From positions 2,852,001 through 2,916,000 of the forward strand of contig OZ037833.1 of assembly GCA_964035575.1 (NCBI GenBank): DNA of 64,000 bases. Reading direction: 5' to 3'. The DNA comes from Rhynchopus sp. YZ270_cl-10. Lineage: Eukaryota > Euglenozoa > Diplonemea > Diplonemida > Diplonemidae. Of the stretch, positions 33,780 to 44,000 are shown one piece after another. Position 1 is the first letter of the stretch. Each line of letters starts with the position of its first letter. Below the pieces are notes generated by a model that did no database searches, was not told the origin of the DNA, and saw nothing but the letters and a program-made list of their open reading frames with translations. The position numbers and the translations under genes are program-made.

Positions 33780-35672
33780 ATGCTCACCATTAGAGAGGTG
33801 TTGCGTGGGGTGCGCGCAGAGACACTGCGTGCAGCACGCCGCACCGTCATCCTGGGGCAGGACGAAGAAGAGTACAACACATACGTGAAGGGGACGCCGA
33901 AGTACGCTGATGTATGTTCTCACCCTTTTTTCCCGGTGTATGGATGCAGGACTGTATGCTTCCGGGGCGGACCAGTTGGGGTCCACCCCGGAAGTGCTGG
34001 TCATACCAAGTTACACTGTCACGACGGGGCTGTTGTATTTCAAGCCAAGTTTTTTTAGCTGTTTGATGGGGGGTCCCAGCCACGGTGAATCCGGGCGAAA
34101 TCGGGTGAAATCGGGCAAACACAGGTTTTTTTGGCTTCTGGGGGGAGGATTAGCTGAGTTTGTTTGATGCTTGCTGTGTCACCCAAGCAAAGACTCGATA
34201 ACAACTTTCCTTTTCTTGGTGGACGGGCCTGCTTCGCCGGCGGCGGCGGCGGCACCCCTGGCTGTGTGGCGGTAGCAACTAGAGGGGGTGTGTCCCCTGC
34301 GCGAAGGATGTTCACGGGCTCCAACTTCTTGACGTCTGCGCTGATCTCCTCCTTCTGCTTATCGGTGTCCCGAGTCCGCTTCGCAGAGACATTGGCGAAA
34401 AGTACTGTGCCTGGCATCCGGCACAGGGGTGTGGTGCCCCCTGCCTGTGTGGATGCATACCATATAGCTTCACGGTTCCTCTGCGGTCTGTTTCATCATG
34501 GAGCGACACCTCCCCGCCCACGAACCCCAACCCAAAAAAAAGGAATTTTTCAAATCCGGGTGAAATCGGGCTCAGGTGCCCTGGGGGGCTGGGGGGCTGG
34601 TCCCGGGACACCACATTTGAGTTATGCTGCATCACCCCCGCCATATGTCTTCCTTTAACAGAGCAAGCGAATGCAGATGCAGCGTCAGGGTCTTCGTGAG
34701 ACCGGAACCGACTTCACTGAGTTCACACACGAAAAGGAGGAGTATGTGCCCCTTCTCTTCCTCCTCCCCTCCCCTCCCCTTCGCCTTCAGCACAACCCAC
34801 CCCTATCCCACCTCACCACGCACAGCTTCGTGAACGCAGAGTTCTACCAGTCCTCGAAGGCACACGTAAGGGAGATGCACAACATGGCGTCGGACAGGGG
34901 CATCCCTGCACCACGAATGCAGAGCAAGCGCGAGACCGCACAGAAGACCACAGAGAAGATCGGGACGGAGATCATCCTGGAGCGCTACGAGCGTGGGCAG
35001 GTGACTGGGTGGCAGGACGAGGGTTGGGGGAAGACACGCCAGATCCGTGGCGTGCAACGCAGCAACAGCTTGGGACTCTACCGAAGCTTCTGGCGCGTCC
35101 TTCGGAAGTACCCCAAGGAAGCGCAGCCACGTCTTGCGAAGATCCTGCGCTCCAACTTCAAGAGAAACGCGCACACAAAAAACGCACACAAGCGGAACGG
35201 GTTGGTCCGACTGGGACGGAAGATGCTTCTGAAGTACATTGACCAGTTGCGCAACTTTGAGTTGAAGCGGCAGAGCCACGACCCTGTGGAGCGCTTCCTC
35301 ATCATGTACGCGGCGGAGAAGGAGCGGAGCATCGAAAACCTTGACTTTTACCCTTACACGAAGAACCCACAAGAGATGAAGCCTGTGAAGGACATTGGGT
35401 TCCATATGGTGTACAAGGAGTTCAAGCCGATGGGGTCGCCTGCGTGGTACTACAGCACGGCAGGGATGGGGCGCCACGTTCTGCGGCAGAGAGCGCACAA
35501 GAGACGACTCCCGAAGATCAACTCCCTCAGGAAGGACCGTGGTACCATGCAGGCCCGTGTGGGGCACCTGGGCAAGATGGACCAGATCGTGAAGCGACAC
35601 CAATTCTTCAACAAGGCGCACAGAGCGGGACGACGCTTCCTCGGGTTGACTGGTGTCCAGGAGCACACATAG
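33780..35672 (+). CDS. Basic LYR-motif protein, probably mitochondrial
   Basis: Exons 33780-33911, 34662-34741 and 34826-35672 give 352 aa. Intron 1 (750 nt) starts GTATGT and ends TTTAACAG. Intron 2 (84 nt, GTATGT...ACGCACAG) is a multiple of three and stop-free, so read-through would insert 28 residues. The N-terminus MLTIREVLRGVRAETLRAAR is amphipathic and Arg-rich, like a mitochondrial presequence. Around residue 165, LGLYRSFWRVLRKYP followed by basic helices fits the Complex1-LYR fold; known members are respiratory-complex assembly factors or ribosomal subunits that bind acyl carrier protein. The C-terminal half is very basic (QRAHKRRLPK, AHRAGRRFLGL), favouring a mitoribosomal subunit. 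No exact orthologue is recognised. Confidence 0.6.
33946..34055 (+). repeat. GGTCCACCCCGG-family repeat inside intron 1 of the LYR gene
   Basis: GTTGGGGTCCACCCCGG, GGTCATACCAAGTTACACTG and TTGTATTTCAAG occur in the same order as at 4923-5032. Sense orientation relative to the host gene. Confidence 0.55.
34088..34571 (-). other. GC-rich gene-like fragment between direct repeats in intron 1
   Basis: AATCCGGGCGAAATCGGG-type sequence lies at both ends (34088-34116 and 34552-34571). Between them the minus strand has a frame (34417 back to 34055) reading MPGTVLFANVSAKRTRD and a Lys/Glu-rich, Pro-rich continuation (PGVPPPPPAKQARPP). The composition is coding-like and differs from the rest of the intron. 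It may be a captured piece of another gene or a decayed element. Function unknown. Confidence 0.35.
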
Positions 35673-35812
35673 AGCACGAACTAAGTGTTAATGCACTTCG
35701 GGACAGAGGGCTAACAGCCAAAAGAAAGGGGGGGTTCTTTAGTGCACTAACAACCATGTTTTATTAATAGGACTGTTTCACCACCACCACAGGACTTACA
35801 AAAGACACCACC

Positions 35813-36826
35813 ATGTACCCATATGCACCCTCCTCGCCCCGTGCGTACACGGACCGCATTGTCGCAGAGCAAAAGGCGCGTGACGCAGCGCTTGCCGCGG
35901 AGGTGAACTCACACCACTCCTCGCAGCAGGCGCACGTTGCGTCCTTGGAGGCGACGCGGTCGGGGCAGCTCTCTGGGCTGGCCTTGACGGAGGAGGCTCG
36001 CTCGCACCACGCAGGGTCGCGTGCCGCAGTGGACGCGCAACGTGCACATAGTCTCTCTGCGAACGCTGCGTCGGAGGCAACGCTCGCAGGCCACCACCGC
36101 ATGCTTGCGTCAGACCGTGCAGCAGCAGGCGCACGCTCGGAGGTGAATGCAGCACTGCTCGGCAGGGACAGCCTCTCTGCATCGCACGCTAGCGCACTTA
36201 ACTCGACGGTCGCACACGCAGCAGACACACGTGCGATCTACGCCCCGACGCTGTACCACTCACACTACGACAGGGTGGAGGGCTCGCTTGCGCATGGCCG
36301 TGCGGCGCATGCTGCGGCAGATGCGTCTGCACTGCGTGTGGGTGCGGACAGGTGTGCGGTGGATGCGTCTCTCAACAGGAGCGAGGCGCTGCGGGCGGAC
36401 ACTGCGGCACACGCGTCGGCGGTGTCGGCACAGCGCTACAGTCAGGACGCAGCGGTGACACATCTCTCGGCACAGCGGGCACGTGCAGAGCAGTTTGAGG
36501 CGGATGGGTCTGCAAGGCGTGCACGCTACGGTGCGGACGTGTCGGCTGCCAACTCCGCCACCGCCGAGCACGAGGCACGCCTTGCCGCAGAGGCAGCTGC
36601 ACAGGCAAGCGCACTCTCCAATGTGTGCAAAGCGCAGGCAGACGTCGACGCACAGCTCACCGCCACCTACGAGCTTGCCTGCGAGCGCCGTGCCGTGTCG
36701 CAGTCGCTCTCCCTCTCCCCCAGACACTACGTCTCCACCTCGCCACGCCTAGCGTCACCCTACCACAGCCCCATCGCCGCGTCTCCTTACAAGACCAGCC
36801 CCTACTCGTCCCCGCGGATGTACTAG
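35813..36826 (+). CDS. Alanine-rich helical protein, function unknown
   Basis: 337 aa, single exon; ATG 35813 in ACCACC context, with a CACCACCACAG acceptor-like sequence about 20 nt upstream. The core (~20-290) is extremely rich in Ala, Ser, His and Arg with regular AxxA and SHHA spacing. It should form long helices, probably a filament or coiled coil. The ends are Tyr/Pro/Ser-rich: MYPYAPSSPRAY at the start and YKTSPYSSPRMY at the end, resembling the termini of flagellar or cortical scaffold proteins. The codon composition is strongly G+C-biased. No family recognised. The gene begins 140 nt after the LYR gene stop, on the same strand. Confidence 0.6.
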   Translation: MYPYAPSSPRAYTDRIVAEQKARDAALAAEVNSHHSSQQAHVASLEATRSGQLSGLALTEEARSHHAGSRAAVDAQRAHSLSANAASEATLAGHHRMLASDRAAAGARSEVNAALLGRDSLSASHASALNSTVAHAADTRAIYAPTLYHSHYDRVEGSLAHGRAAHAAADASALRVGADRCAVDASLNRSEALRADTAAHASAVSAQRYSQDAAVTHLSAQRARAEQFEADGSARRARYGADVSAANSATAEHEARLAAEAAAQASALSNVCKAQADVDAQLTATYELACERRAVSQSLSLSPRHYVSTSPRLASPYHSPIAASPYKTSPYSSPRMY

Positions 36827-37466
36827 ATATTGCTAGGTATGCGTGATTTTGTGAAAATGATATAAATAACGCCCTTTTCACAACAGTTCGCCCGAGAGAC
36901 AAGGAAAGTGTTTGTACCTACCCCTGCCCTTCCGTACGACTTCGTGTTGCCCCAAGTTCCACTCTTAGTCCCCTCCCTTGTTTGTAGTGTATTTTTTGGC
37001 GTTTTTTGTTTGTTTGTTTTGGGGATAAAACGGTTTTGTTGCACACATTAAGCTTCTCGAAATGGTGCTGATAAAATCAAAGCAAATCACTACACAAGTG
37101 AAGATGACACGGATGACAACCTGCACTGATTCCAACACCTTTTTTTTTTGTAGCAAAAACGAAAAAAAAAAAAAAACCAAATACACCGACCAGGTTCCTC
37201 ACCAACTGTGTCAAAAACCGAACAACAATCAAACAAATACAAAACGCCGCTCCCCCCGAATTCAAAACAAAACAAAAACCCACAGCTTTTACAGAAGATG
37301 CTTTGCCGCACACTTTCTGAGTCTGACACAGAATTTGCAACAAAACACGACAGCACCCTTCCCTCTCTTTGTTGCCTCTCTTCCCCCCTCCTCAAACTCT
37401 CTCATTCCAGACTACACAAATGCCCACCCTTTCCCATACTCCTTGGTGACTACCAAATCTTCTATA
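36827..37466. other. Spacer with pyrimidine-rich leader
   Basis: No gene recognised. An in-frame upstream extension of the next gene exists (to 37062) but is Lys/Asn/Thr-rich translation of A/T runs and was not accepted. CTCTCTCATTCCAG (to about 37410) is a candidate acceptor. Confidence 0.45.
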
Positions 37467-38492
37467 ATGCTGAACCCAGCTGACAACCCTGCGGTGCGCG
37501 ATGTTGTGCAGCTTCTTACCTCACGGAAGAAGTCGAACTTCAATAGCACGCTTGTTGCCTCTGGCGGTGCTGAGGAAAAGATCTGCGACGTGCTGAGCAA
37601 TACTACGGGAATATCAGAGATTTTGGTGCGAGATATGTCTGGGGACAACCGGGCCGTGAACGACACGACGAGGGCACATCTGCGGCCGCTTCTTGCAAAG
37701 CTTGGCGTCGGCGGCAAGAAGAAGTGGAGCATCGGTGCCGAAGGCAGCACCACCAAAACCACCTCCACCTCTGACGTCCCTTTCAAAGGCAAGCGCTACG
37801 TCTTCGTCCACCACAAAACCATCGGCGACCCTACACGCTACGCCAGAGCAGAAAAGGAGGTCCGCAAGCGCAGTGCCGACGGCTGGAGCATCGGCAAGCA
37901 GGTCGAAATCGACGGCACCGTTCTCTTCATCCCCAAAACCAGGAAGAGCAACAAGCAAGAGGTCGAGCCCTATGCCTGGGAGAAGCCTTTGAAGCCTACC
38001 TCTGCCATTGCAGACCCCATGGAGGCGATGATGTTGATGAAGACGCGTGCGAAGCTTGAGTCGGAGAAGACTGCAAACTATACGTCTGACAGTCTGAGCT
38101 ACCAGGCGGAGATGGTGGACCTGCAGATCAAGCTGCATCTCGACCACACTGCGGAGATAGAGCGGTCCCTAACCCAGAAGCGTGCGAAGGTGACGAAGCT
38201 GTACGAGAAGCCACACGCGACGTCTGCCTCCCCCACAGGCGCAGGTGGGCAGCTCCACGGCGACTGCGACCTCGGTGGCAGCATGCGTAACACCAAACGG
38301 CGCGGCACGTCCGACACCTCCAGCATAACACCCCTCCCCACAGAGCAAGACATCGCCGAAGAAGAGGAGGAAGGCCGCAACGCGCTGGTCACGGAGGAGA
38401 TGCACGAATTTCTTGTTATCCGCGTGTCCGGTGCGCGACACCGCGACTTTGCGATGTGCTACTCACACATGGGGCACTTACGTGCCCTCTGA
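37467..38492 (+). CDS. Unknown protein with basic centre
   Basis: 341 aa from ATG 37467 (MLNPADNPAVRDVV...), the first ATG after a TCATTCCAG acceptor-like site. No family was recognised. The N-terminal ~75 residues look helical (VRDVVQLLTSRKKSNFNSTL). A Ser/Thr/Lys patch follows, then a possible small folded unit around KRYVFVHHKTIGDPTRYARA and SIGKQVEIDGTVLFIPK. Residues ~185-255 are helical and charged, possibly coiled coil. The end is acidic (AEEEEEG) then hydrophobic. There is no signal peptide or membrane segment. It lies 100 nt upstream of the CAP-Gly gene on the same strand, but shared function cannot be shown. Confidence 0.6.
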   Translation: MLNPADNPAVRDVVQLLTSRKKSNFNSTLVASGGAEEKICDVLSNTTGISEILVRDMSGDNRAVNDTTRAHLRPLLAKLGVGGKKKWSIGAEGSTTKTTSTSDVPFKGKRYVFVHHKTIGDPTRYARAEKEVRKRSADGWSIGKQVEIDGTVLFIPKTRKSNKQEVEPYAWEKPLKPTSAIADPMEAMMLMKTRAKLESEKTANYTSDSLSYQAEMVDLQIKLHLDHTAEIERSLTQKRAKVTKLYEKPHATSASPTGAGGQLHGDCDLGGSMRNTKRRGTSDTSSITPLPTEQDIAEEEEEGRNALVTEEMHEFLVIRVSGARHRDFAMCYSHMGHLRAL

Positions 38493-38591
38493 TTTCTTTC
38501 TGAGAGTCTCAGGGTCATTCATGAGTTTCGATACAGCTGCATTCTTTTTCTCTCATTTTTCTAAGATTTGTAAACACCCTCATCCCCAGGA

Positions 38592-40883
38592 ATGCCTCAT
38601 GACACATTAGAATCATCGCCCACGGGACCTCCTTCACGGCAAGTCAGCTTCGGTGCTCAGGACTACGTAGAGGATGCGGGCGAGACGGAGGACGATGACG
38701 ACGACAGCTGCATAGAAGAGCAGTCGCCGCGCATGGTTGTGTCGGACGATGTGGAGGAGCATAATGGCGACGACCTGCGGCCTGTCGACTGCGAGCATAT
38801 CCCGACTGCACTGCGCACGATCTTCAGCCATCTGCTCCGCGAGGACTCTGGCGGCAGTGCGGTGTACTTCTTCGAGGAGGTGGAGAAGCGCAGCATGACG
38901 TCCGAATTCACACGCATCCTCATCGTCGCAGACGCAGCACTCTACCTCGCAGACCCGAAGACATCAGCACTGACACGCTGCATCCCGTTCTCCCTCATAC
39001 AAGGCTATGCCACGGAGGCAGGCAACAACGGTGTCTTCGCCCTCGTCATCCCTACACAGTACGACGTGCTATTAGGCTTCCGCCAGGCGCACCTGCTCAG
39101 CTCCTTGGTGCAGGTGCTCGATGCAATGCGTGCACGGCATCAGTTGGGGCCCATGCAGCACAGAGAGGTGGACGGGGAGGACGAGCGCTTGGAGGCAATG
39201 ATGAATTTGGTGAAGCCGCCGACAGAGGTGGCGCCGATGGTGAAAATCAAGAGACGTGCGCCTCATGTGGATCGGGTGGACGGACATCAGGCGAGGCGGC
39301 GAAGTATTGTAACTGCAACGGCGGCGCCTGCAAACCGTTCGACCAAGTCGTTGACAGGGGCACGTGCCTCGTGGAAGGCTTCTGCTAAGTACAACGCAGG
39401 TGAAGAAGCCGTGCAGTACGTGAACGAGCTGGAGAACCGTTGTGCAGACCTCGAGGAGCAGCTCGCAGAGCTGCAGGAGGGCACGTCCTTAGAGATCGCG
39501 CAGCTCAGCGACGAGCTGCAGATAAAAGACAGCCTCATGTCCGAATGGCAGAAGCGGTACAATCTCCTCAAGTCAAGGGAACGGCAGCTGGAGCGAGACG
39601 TAAAGCGACTCTCGGAAGAAAGCGAAGAGGCCACAAGCCAGCTGCGGGAGTCCGTGGACAACACAAAGGCACTGCGCCAACGGGTGCAGATGCTTGAAAG
39701 GGAAAACGCCGCGCTTGTGAAGGAGCGCTCTCGTGTGTGCGAGATTGTGACAGGCAACCCCAACCTCGAGGAGCAGGACGGCGAGCACTCCACCACCACG
39801 ACCAGCATCACAGAGGTCATCCGGCAGGCCCTCAGCACTACGGAAACCCTCAAGGACGACAACTGGCGTCTCCTCAAGCAGGTTGCCGAGCTCCAGAAGA
39901 AGCTCGGCTCAGGTCCAAGGTTGAAGCCGGAGAGCACAGGCCACGACTCGCCCCGCATGCCGTCGCCACCTTCGGCACCCGACTCACGTCTCGACTTGAT
40001 CGACGCTCTGGAGAGTGAACGCGACTCCCTTAAAATGGCGGCGCACAAATCGCAGCGTGCCAACGAGGTGACGAAGCTAGAACTGTTTGACCTGGAGCAG
40101 AAGCACACAGCTCTCGTGACAAAGCATTCCGACGTCACGCAGGCACAACGCAACACCATCCGCTGCCTCGAGCGCAAGATCGGCCGCCTCCAGATCGGCA
40201 ACCAGCCGCAGCCGCAGTTCACCCTCAGTGACCGTACTGCGAAGCCGCCCGTCCCTGCCGCGAGCCAGACCGTGAAGATGGGGGACCGGGTGCTGGCGTC
40301 GATACGGGGTGACGTCATCACGGGTGTCGTGAAGTTCATCGGGTTCACCCACTTTGCGGCTGGCCCATGGGTGGGGGTATGCTTGGATGAGGCGGTCGGA
40401 AAGCACAATGGCACTGTACATGAGAAGGTGTACTTCAAGTGCCCCGATAGCAGGGGTGTCTTCTTGCGGGAGGAGGCTCTGGCCTTGGAGCTTGTGCACT
40501 GTGTGCGGTGTGTGTCCAAGGACGGCAGGTCGAAGGGAGCCCTGAGTGACACAGTGGGGTCGCATGCTCGCAGCCACTCTGCGCACCCCGTACCGCAGTC
40601 CCCACAGGACTACACAGACTCGTATCTGCATGTCGCACTCACGTTGCGGGAGGAGCTCGACGCAGCAAACAAAAAGCTGTCTGACGAAAAGCAGACCTCC
40701 AACTTCCTCCGCGCATCGCTGGCCAAGGCTAGCCCAGGCGCCAAGTCGCGCGGCAAGTCCAACTCCTCACCCTGGAAGCCAGAGGACCCCGAAGAGCCAA
40801 GCCTCTCGCCCCCACTCCCCCCACCGTCCCTCTCCCGCTTGTCCCCTGCACCCCCTAGTGAGTGCGACAGTGAAGTTGTCTAG
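38592..40883 (+). CDS. CAP-Gly microtubule-binding protein
   Basis: 763 aa, single exon. ATG 38592 lies directly after CATCCCCAG, an acceptor that would leave almost no UTR. Residues ~55-200 may be a PH-like or myosin-TH1-like fold (RILIVADAALYLADP, then FALVIPTQYDVLLGFRQAH). Residues ~275-430 and ~470-540 are coiled coil. A CAP-Gly domain spans ~561-636: VKMGDRVLASIRGD, PWVGVCLDEAVGKHNGTV, then VYFKCPDSRGVFLREE. The usual GKNDG binding groove is GKHNG here. CAP-Gly domains bind the EEY/F tails of tubulin or EB proteins. The C-terminus has another short coil and a Ser/Pro tail. Inference: a cytoplasmic microtubule plus-end or cargo linker, CLIP- or tubulin-cofactor-like in domain only. Confidence 0.85.
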   Translation: MPHDTLESSPTGPPSRQVSFGAQDYVEDAGETEDDDDDSCIEEQSPRMVVSDDVEEHNGDDLRPVDCEHIPTALRTIFSHLLREDSGGSAVYFFEEVEKRSMTSEFTRILIVADAALYLADPKTSALTRCIPFSLIQGYATEAGNNGVFALVIPTQYDVLLGFRQAHLLSSLVQVLDAMRARHQLGPMQHREVDGEDERLEAMMNLVKPPTEVAPMVKIKRRAPHVDRVDGHQARRRSIVTATAAPANRSTKSLTGARASWKASAKYNAGEEAVQYVNELENRCADLEEQLAELQEGTSLEIAQLSDELQIKDSLMSEWQKRYNLLKSRERQLERDVKRLSEESEEATSQLRESVDNTKALRQRVQMLERENAALVKERSRVCEIVTGNPNLEEQDGEHSTTTTSITEVIRQALSTTETLKDDNWRLLKQVAELQKKLGSGPRLKPESTGHDSPRMPSPPSAPDSRLDLIDALESERDSLKMAAHKSQRANEVTKLELFDLEQKHTALVTKHSDVTQAQRNTIRCLERKIGRLQIGNQPQPQFTLSDRTAKPPVPAASQTVKMGDRVLASIRGDVITGVVKFIGFTHFAAGPWVGVCLDEAVGKHNGTVHEKVYFKCPDSRGVFLREEALALELVHCVRCVSKDGRSKGALSDTVGSHARSHSAHPVPQSPQDYTDSYLHVALTLREELDAANKKLSDEKQTSNFLRASLAKASPGAKSRGKSNSSPWKPEDPEEPSLSPPLPPPSLSRLSPAPPSECDSEVV

Positions 40884-41098
40884 TGTCTTATGTTGTAGAC
40901 TTGTATGTAGTAACGTAACACAGCCCTCCAAAAATATTTTCCCATTCTCTTTCCACCCAGCCCCTTCACACTTCATTTGCTCAAGCACCCAACCCACAGG
41001 AGAAATATTTGCTCTGGAACAATATGTGGTAGATTGTAATGAGCTAGCTTTTTCAAGCAATCATTGCCACGCCCCACTGGTGGGGGCACGTGTAGGGG

Positions 41099-44000
41099 AT
41101 GCTGACGTCGAACGATTATGATGCGAGACAGGTGGACCCGTCGTCGACGTCGGAGTCGGCGTCGACGGAACGGCGGTCGTCCCTACGCAAATCGATAGCG
41201 TCACGTGATGGCTTGTCGCACCGCAGGGCAACGATAAGCTACCCACCAGAGGAGCTCGAGAAGGTCAACAAGATGTGCTCCTGCGAGCTGAACGAGTTCA
41301 TGCGCTCTCTGCAGGACCCTGCACAGCGAAATCGAAATCTGCAGGAGGCCGTCTCGATGGCGCTGATCTCCGACGACAGCGGCATACTGCTCAAGGTCCT
41401 GAGCGGTGTCATCGGGTGGGACGAAGCCACAGCCTCCCTTGAAGAAGACCTCGTGCCCGGTGGTGCCACTGCACTGCGCATCAAAGACGCCATCATTCAC
41501 GAGCTCTACATCACCAGGTCAGAGCGCAAGGAGGAACTCGTGCTCAACACTCTGGATCTGAGGCGCGAGTCGAGCAGAGGAGAGGGGCGATCATCCCCAC
41601 GCAACACCCTTGAGCTGCGCTCACTCCCCATCCGCGCTCCCTCAGCCAACACAACGCACCTCTCGCTGCAGTACCGCTCGCTCTTCATCTTCTCCCCCGA
41701 CCCCACCGTCCTTTCTGGCAAGGTCCGCTTCCGTGTCTACCTCATTACCGACTCCGTGTGGTTCGACAGGATCGTCATGGTGATGATCATCGGGAACTCC
41801 ATCACCCTCGCCCTCGACATCCCCTCTACACAGGGCAACGACAGCCTCATGGAGTTCCTTCGTGCGAGTGAGATATTTTTCCAGGTGTCGTTCACGATTG
41901 AGATGTTGCTGAAGGTCGTGGCGCAGGGGTTTGTGATGCACAAGGGTGCGTACCTAAGGAGTCTGTGGAATATCATGGACTTTGTTGTGGTGATTACGGG
42001 GTGGCTGTGGATGGTTCCCGACAATGTGACAGTACTGCGTCTCCTGCGTGTGGTGCGCCCTTTGCGTGTTGTGAATCGTGTGCCGCAGATGAAGTCAATC
42101 ATGAATGCGTTGGTGCACTCTCTTCCCGGCATGCGGGATGTGTTCTTGCTGCTGGGCTTCTTGGTGGTGACGTTTGCCATTGTGGGTGTGCAGCTCTTCC
42201 AGGGCACGTCACACCAACGCTGTTACTTCCCTGAGGTGCTGCGCGACGACGACTTTGTGAACGCGACTGCAGCAGGAGGCAATGTGACTGCAAACGCGTC
42301 CCATGACGTGTTCCTCCCTGTGCTGCAGTGCAACGACGGGTGGTGCATTATGGAAGACCCCCTCGCGACACTCCCCTGCAGCAAACGCAGCTCTTACGGG
42401 CGACAATGCGACGACGACTTCCGAGACCTCCTCCACCTCCAGCCCACCTGCCGCGTGGACACAGAAGTGTTCGAGGACACAGTGCTCAACTTTGACAACT
42501 TCTTTACAGCCTCGCTGCTTGTGTTCAAGATCATCTCGCTCGACGACTGGCCCCTAGACATGAATAAGGCGCAGTACGCAATGGGTTGGGGCACGTGGAT
42601 CTATTTCTTGGTGTTGACATTGTTCGGCGGGTTTTTCTGCATCAACCTTTTCCTTGCGGTGCTGAGTTTGGAGTACTACCGGGCTAAGGTGGAGGCAGAG
42701 GTTGAGGAGGACACACAACTGCGGAAGGAGGACGAGGAGGGGAACGCGTTACAGGTGAAGGAGATGCCGAAGACTGTTGTGGAGGATGTGGTCAAGCGCA
42801 ACTCTACGACGAGCAGTTCGCTGCCCTCCACCGGGTCCGTCGGTGGTAGTGGTGGCGCTGGCGCTGGCGGTGGTGGCGGGCTCCTGAAGCCACAGTTGGT
42901 CCTTATGAAACGGAATAGCACACGTAATATCCGTGCCCTGCGACATAGCGAAGACACGAAGGTCAACATCTCTGGAAGCGCTGACGACTTGACGGACGCG
43001 AAGGGAGACACACTTCAGTCAATTTCGAGTGACACCCCTCCCCCAGTCACAGCACCCACAGAAGGCCTCTTCACCACCAACACAAAGGCCAGCACAGACC
43101 CCATATCTGCCACCGAGATCAAGCAAATCTCGGACGACGGATGTGTCGCAACTGCGCTTGGGCGGATACGCTTCTTTGTGCACCACAAAGCCTTCAACCT
43201 CTTCATGCTTTCTGTGACGTGCTTGAATGTTTTGGTAATGACCTTTGACCACCACCAGCAGCCGAAGGACTTAGAGGACTTCATCCGATGGACGAGTCTG
43301 GTGTGTTCCGTCATCTTTATGTTAGAGCTGTTTGTCAAGCTTCTCGGCATGGGCTTCTACGACTACTTCACTGAGGAGTACATAGACTCTGTACCGATGA
43401 TGGTCAAGGGACAGACGTGTGTGGCCAGTGTGAAGCGCCGGGCGATAGATCCTTTCAACACATTCGACTGCTTTCTGGTAGCCGTGTCGATACCCGAGCT
43501 CGCACTCCAAGCAGGCGAAGGCGGCGGATCGAACTTCAGCCCGTTCAGGATCCTCCGTTTGGCGAGAATGCTCAGGCATCTGAGCAAGTACCCCACCCTG
43601 CGACAGCTGCTGCTTACGATCATCGCGTCCGTTGTGGCAGTTGCGTATCTTTTCCTTATTATGCTCCTCTTCATCTTCATCTCTGGGATTTTTGGGCTCA
43701 AGCTGTTCCAAAATTCCTTCAACGATTCAAGCAGGGAGAACTTCCACTCACTGTGGGAAAGCTTCTTGACGGTCTTTATTGTGATCACAGGCGAGTCGTG
43801 GGGGTCGATTATGAAGCGTGCGATCATCGGCTCTGGGAACGCAGCTTCTGGGATTTACTTCGTGCTTGTGTTCATGTTTGGGAACTACATGTTGATCAAC
43901 TTGTTCATTGCGATCTTGATTGACGAGTTCATGAGGACGAAGGAGCTGGACGACTCTGACACCCCAGACGAGGTCGAGGAGAGCTCCGTTGTGCCGATAG

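Noticed and set aside
37062-37466. N-terminal extension of the gene starting at 37467
   Set aside because: The added residues translate A/T homopolymers, and an acceptor-like TCATTCCAG lies between them and the chosen ATG.
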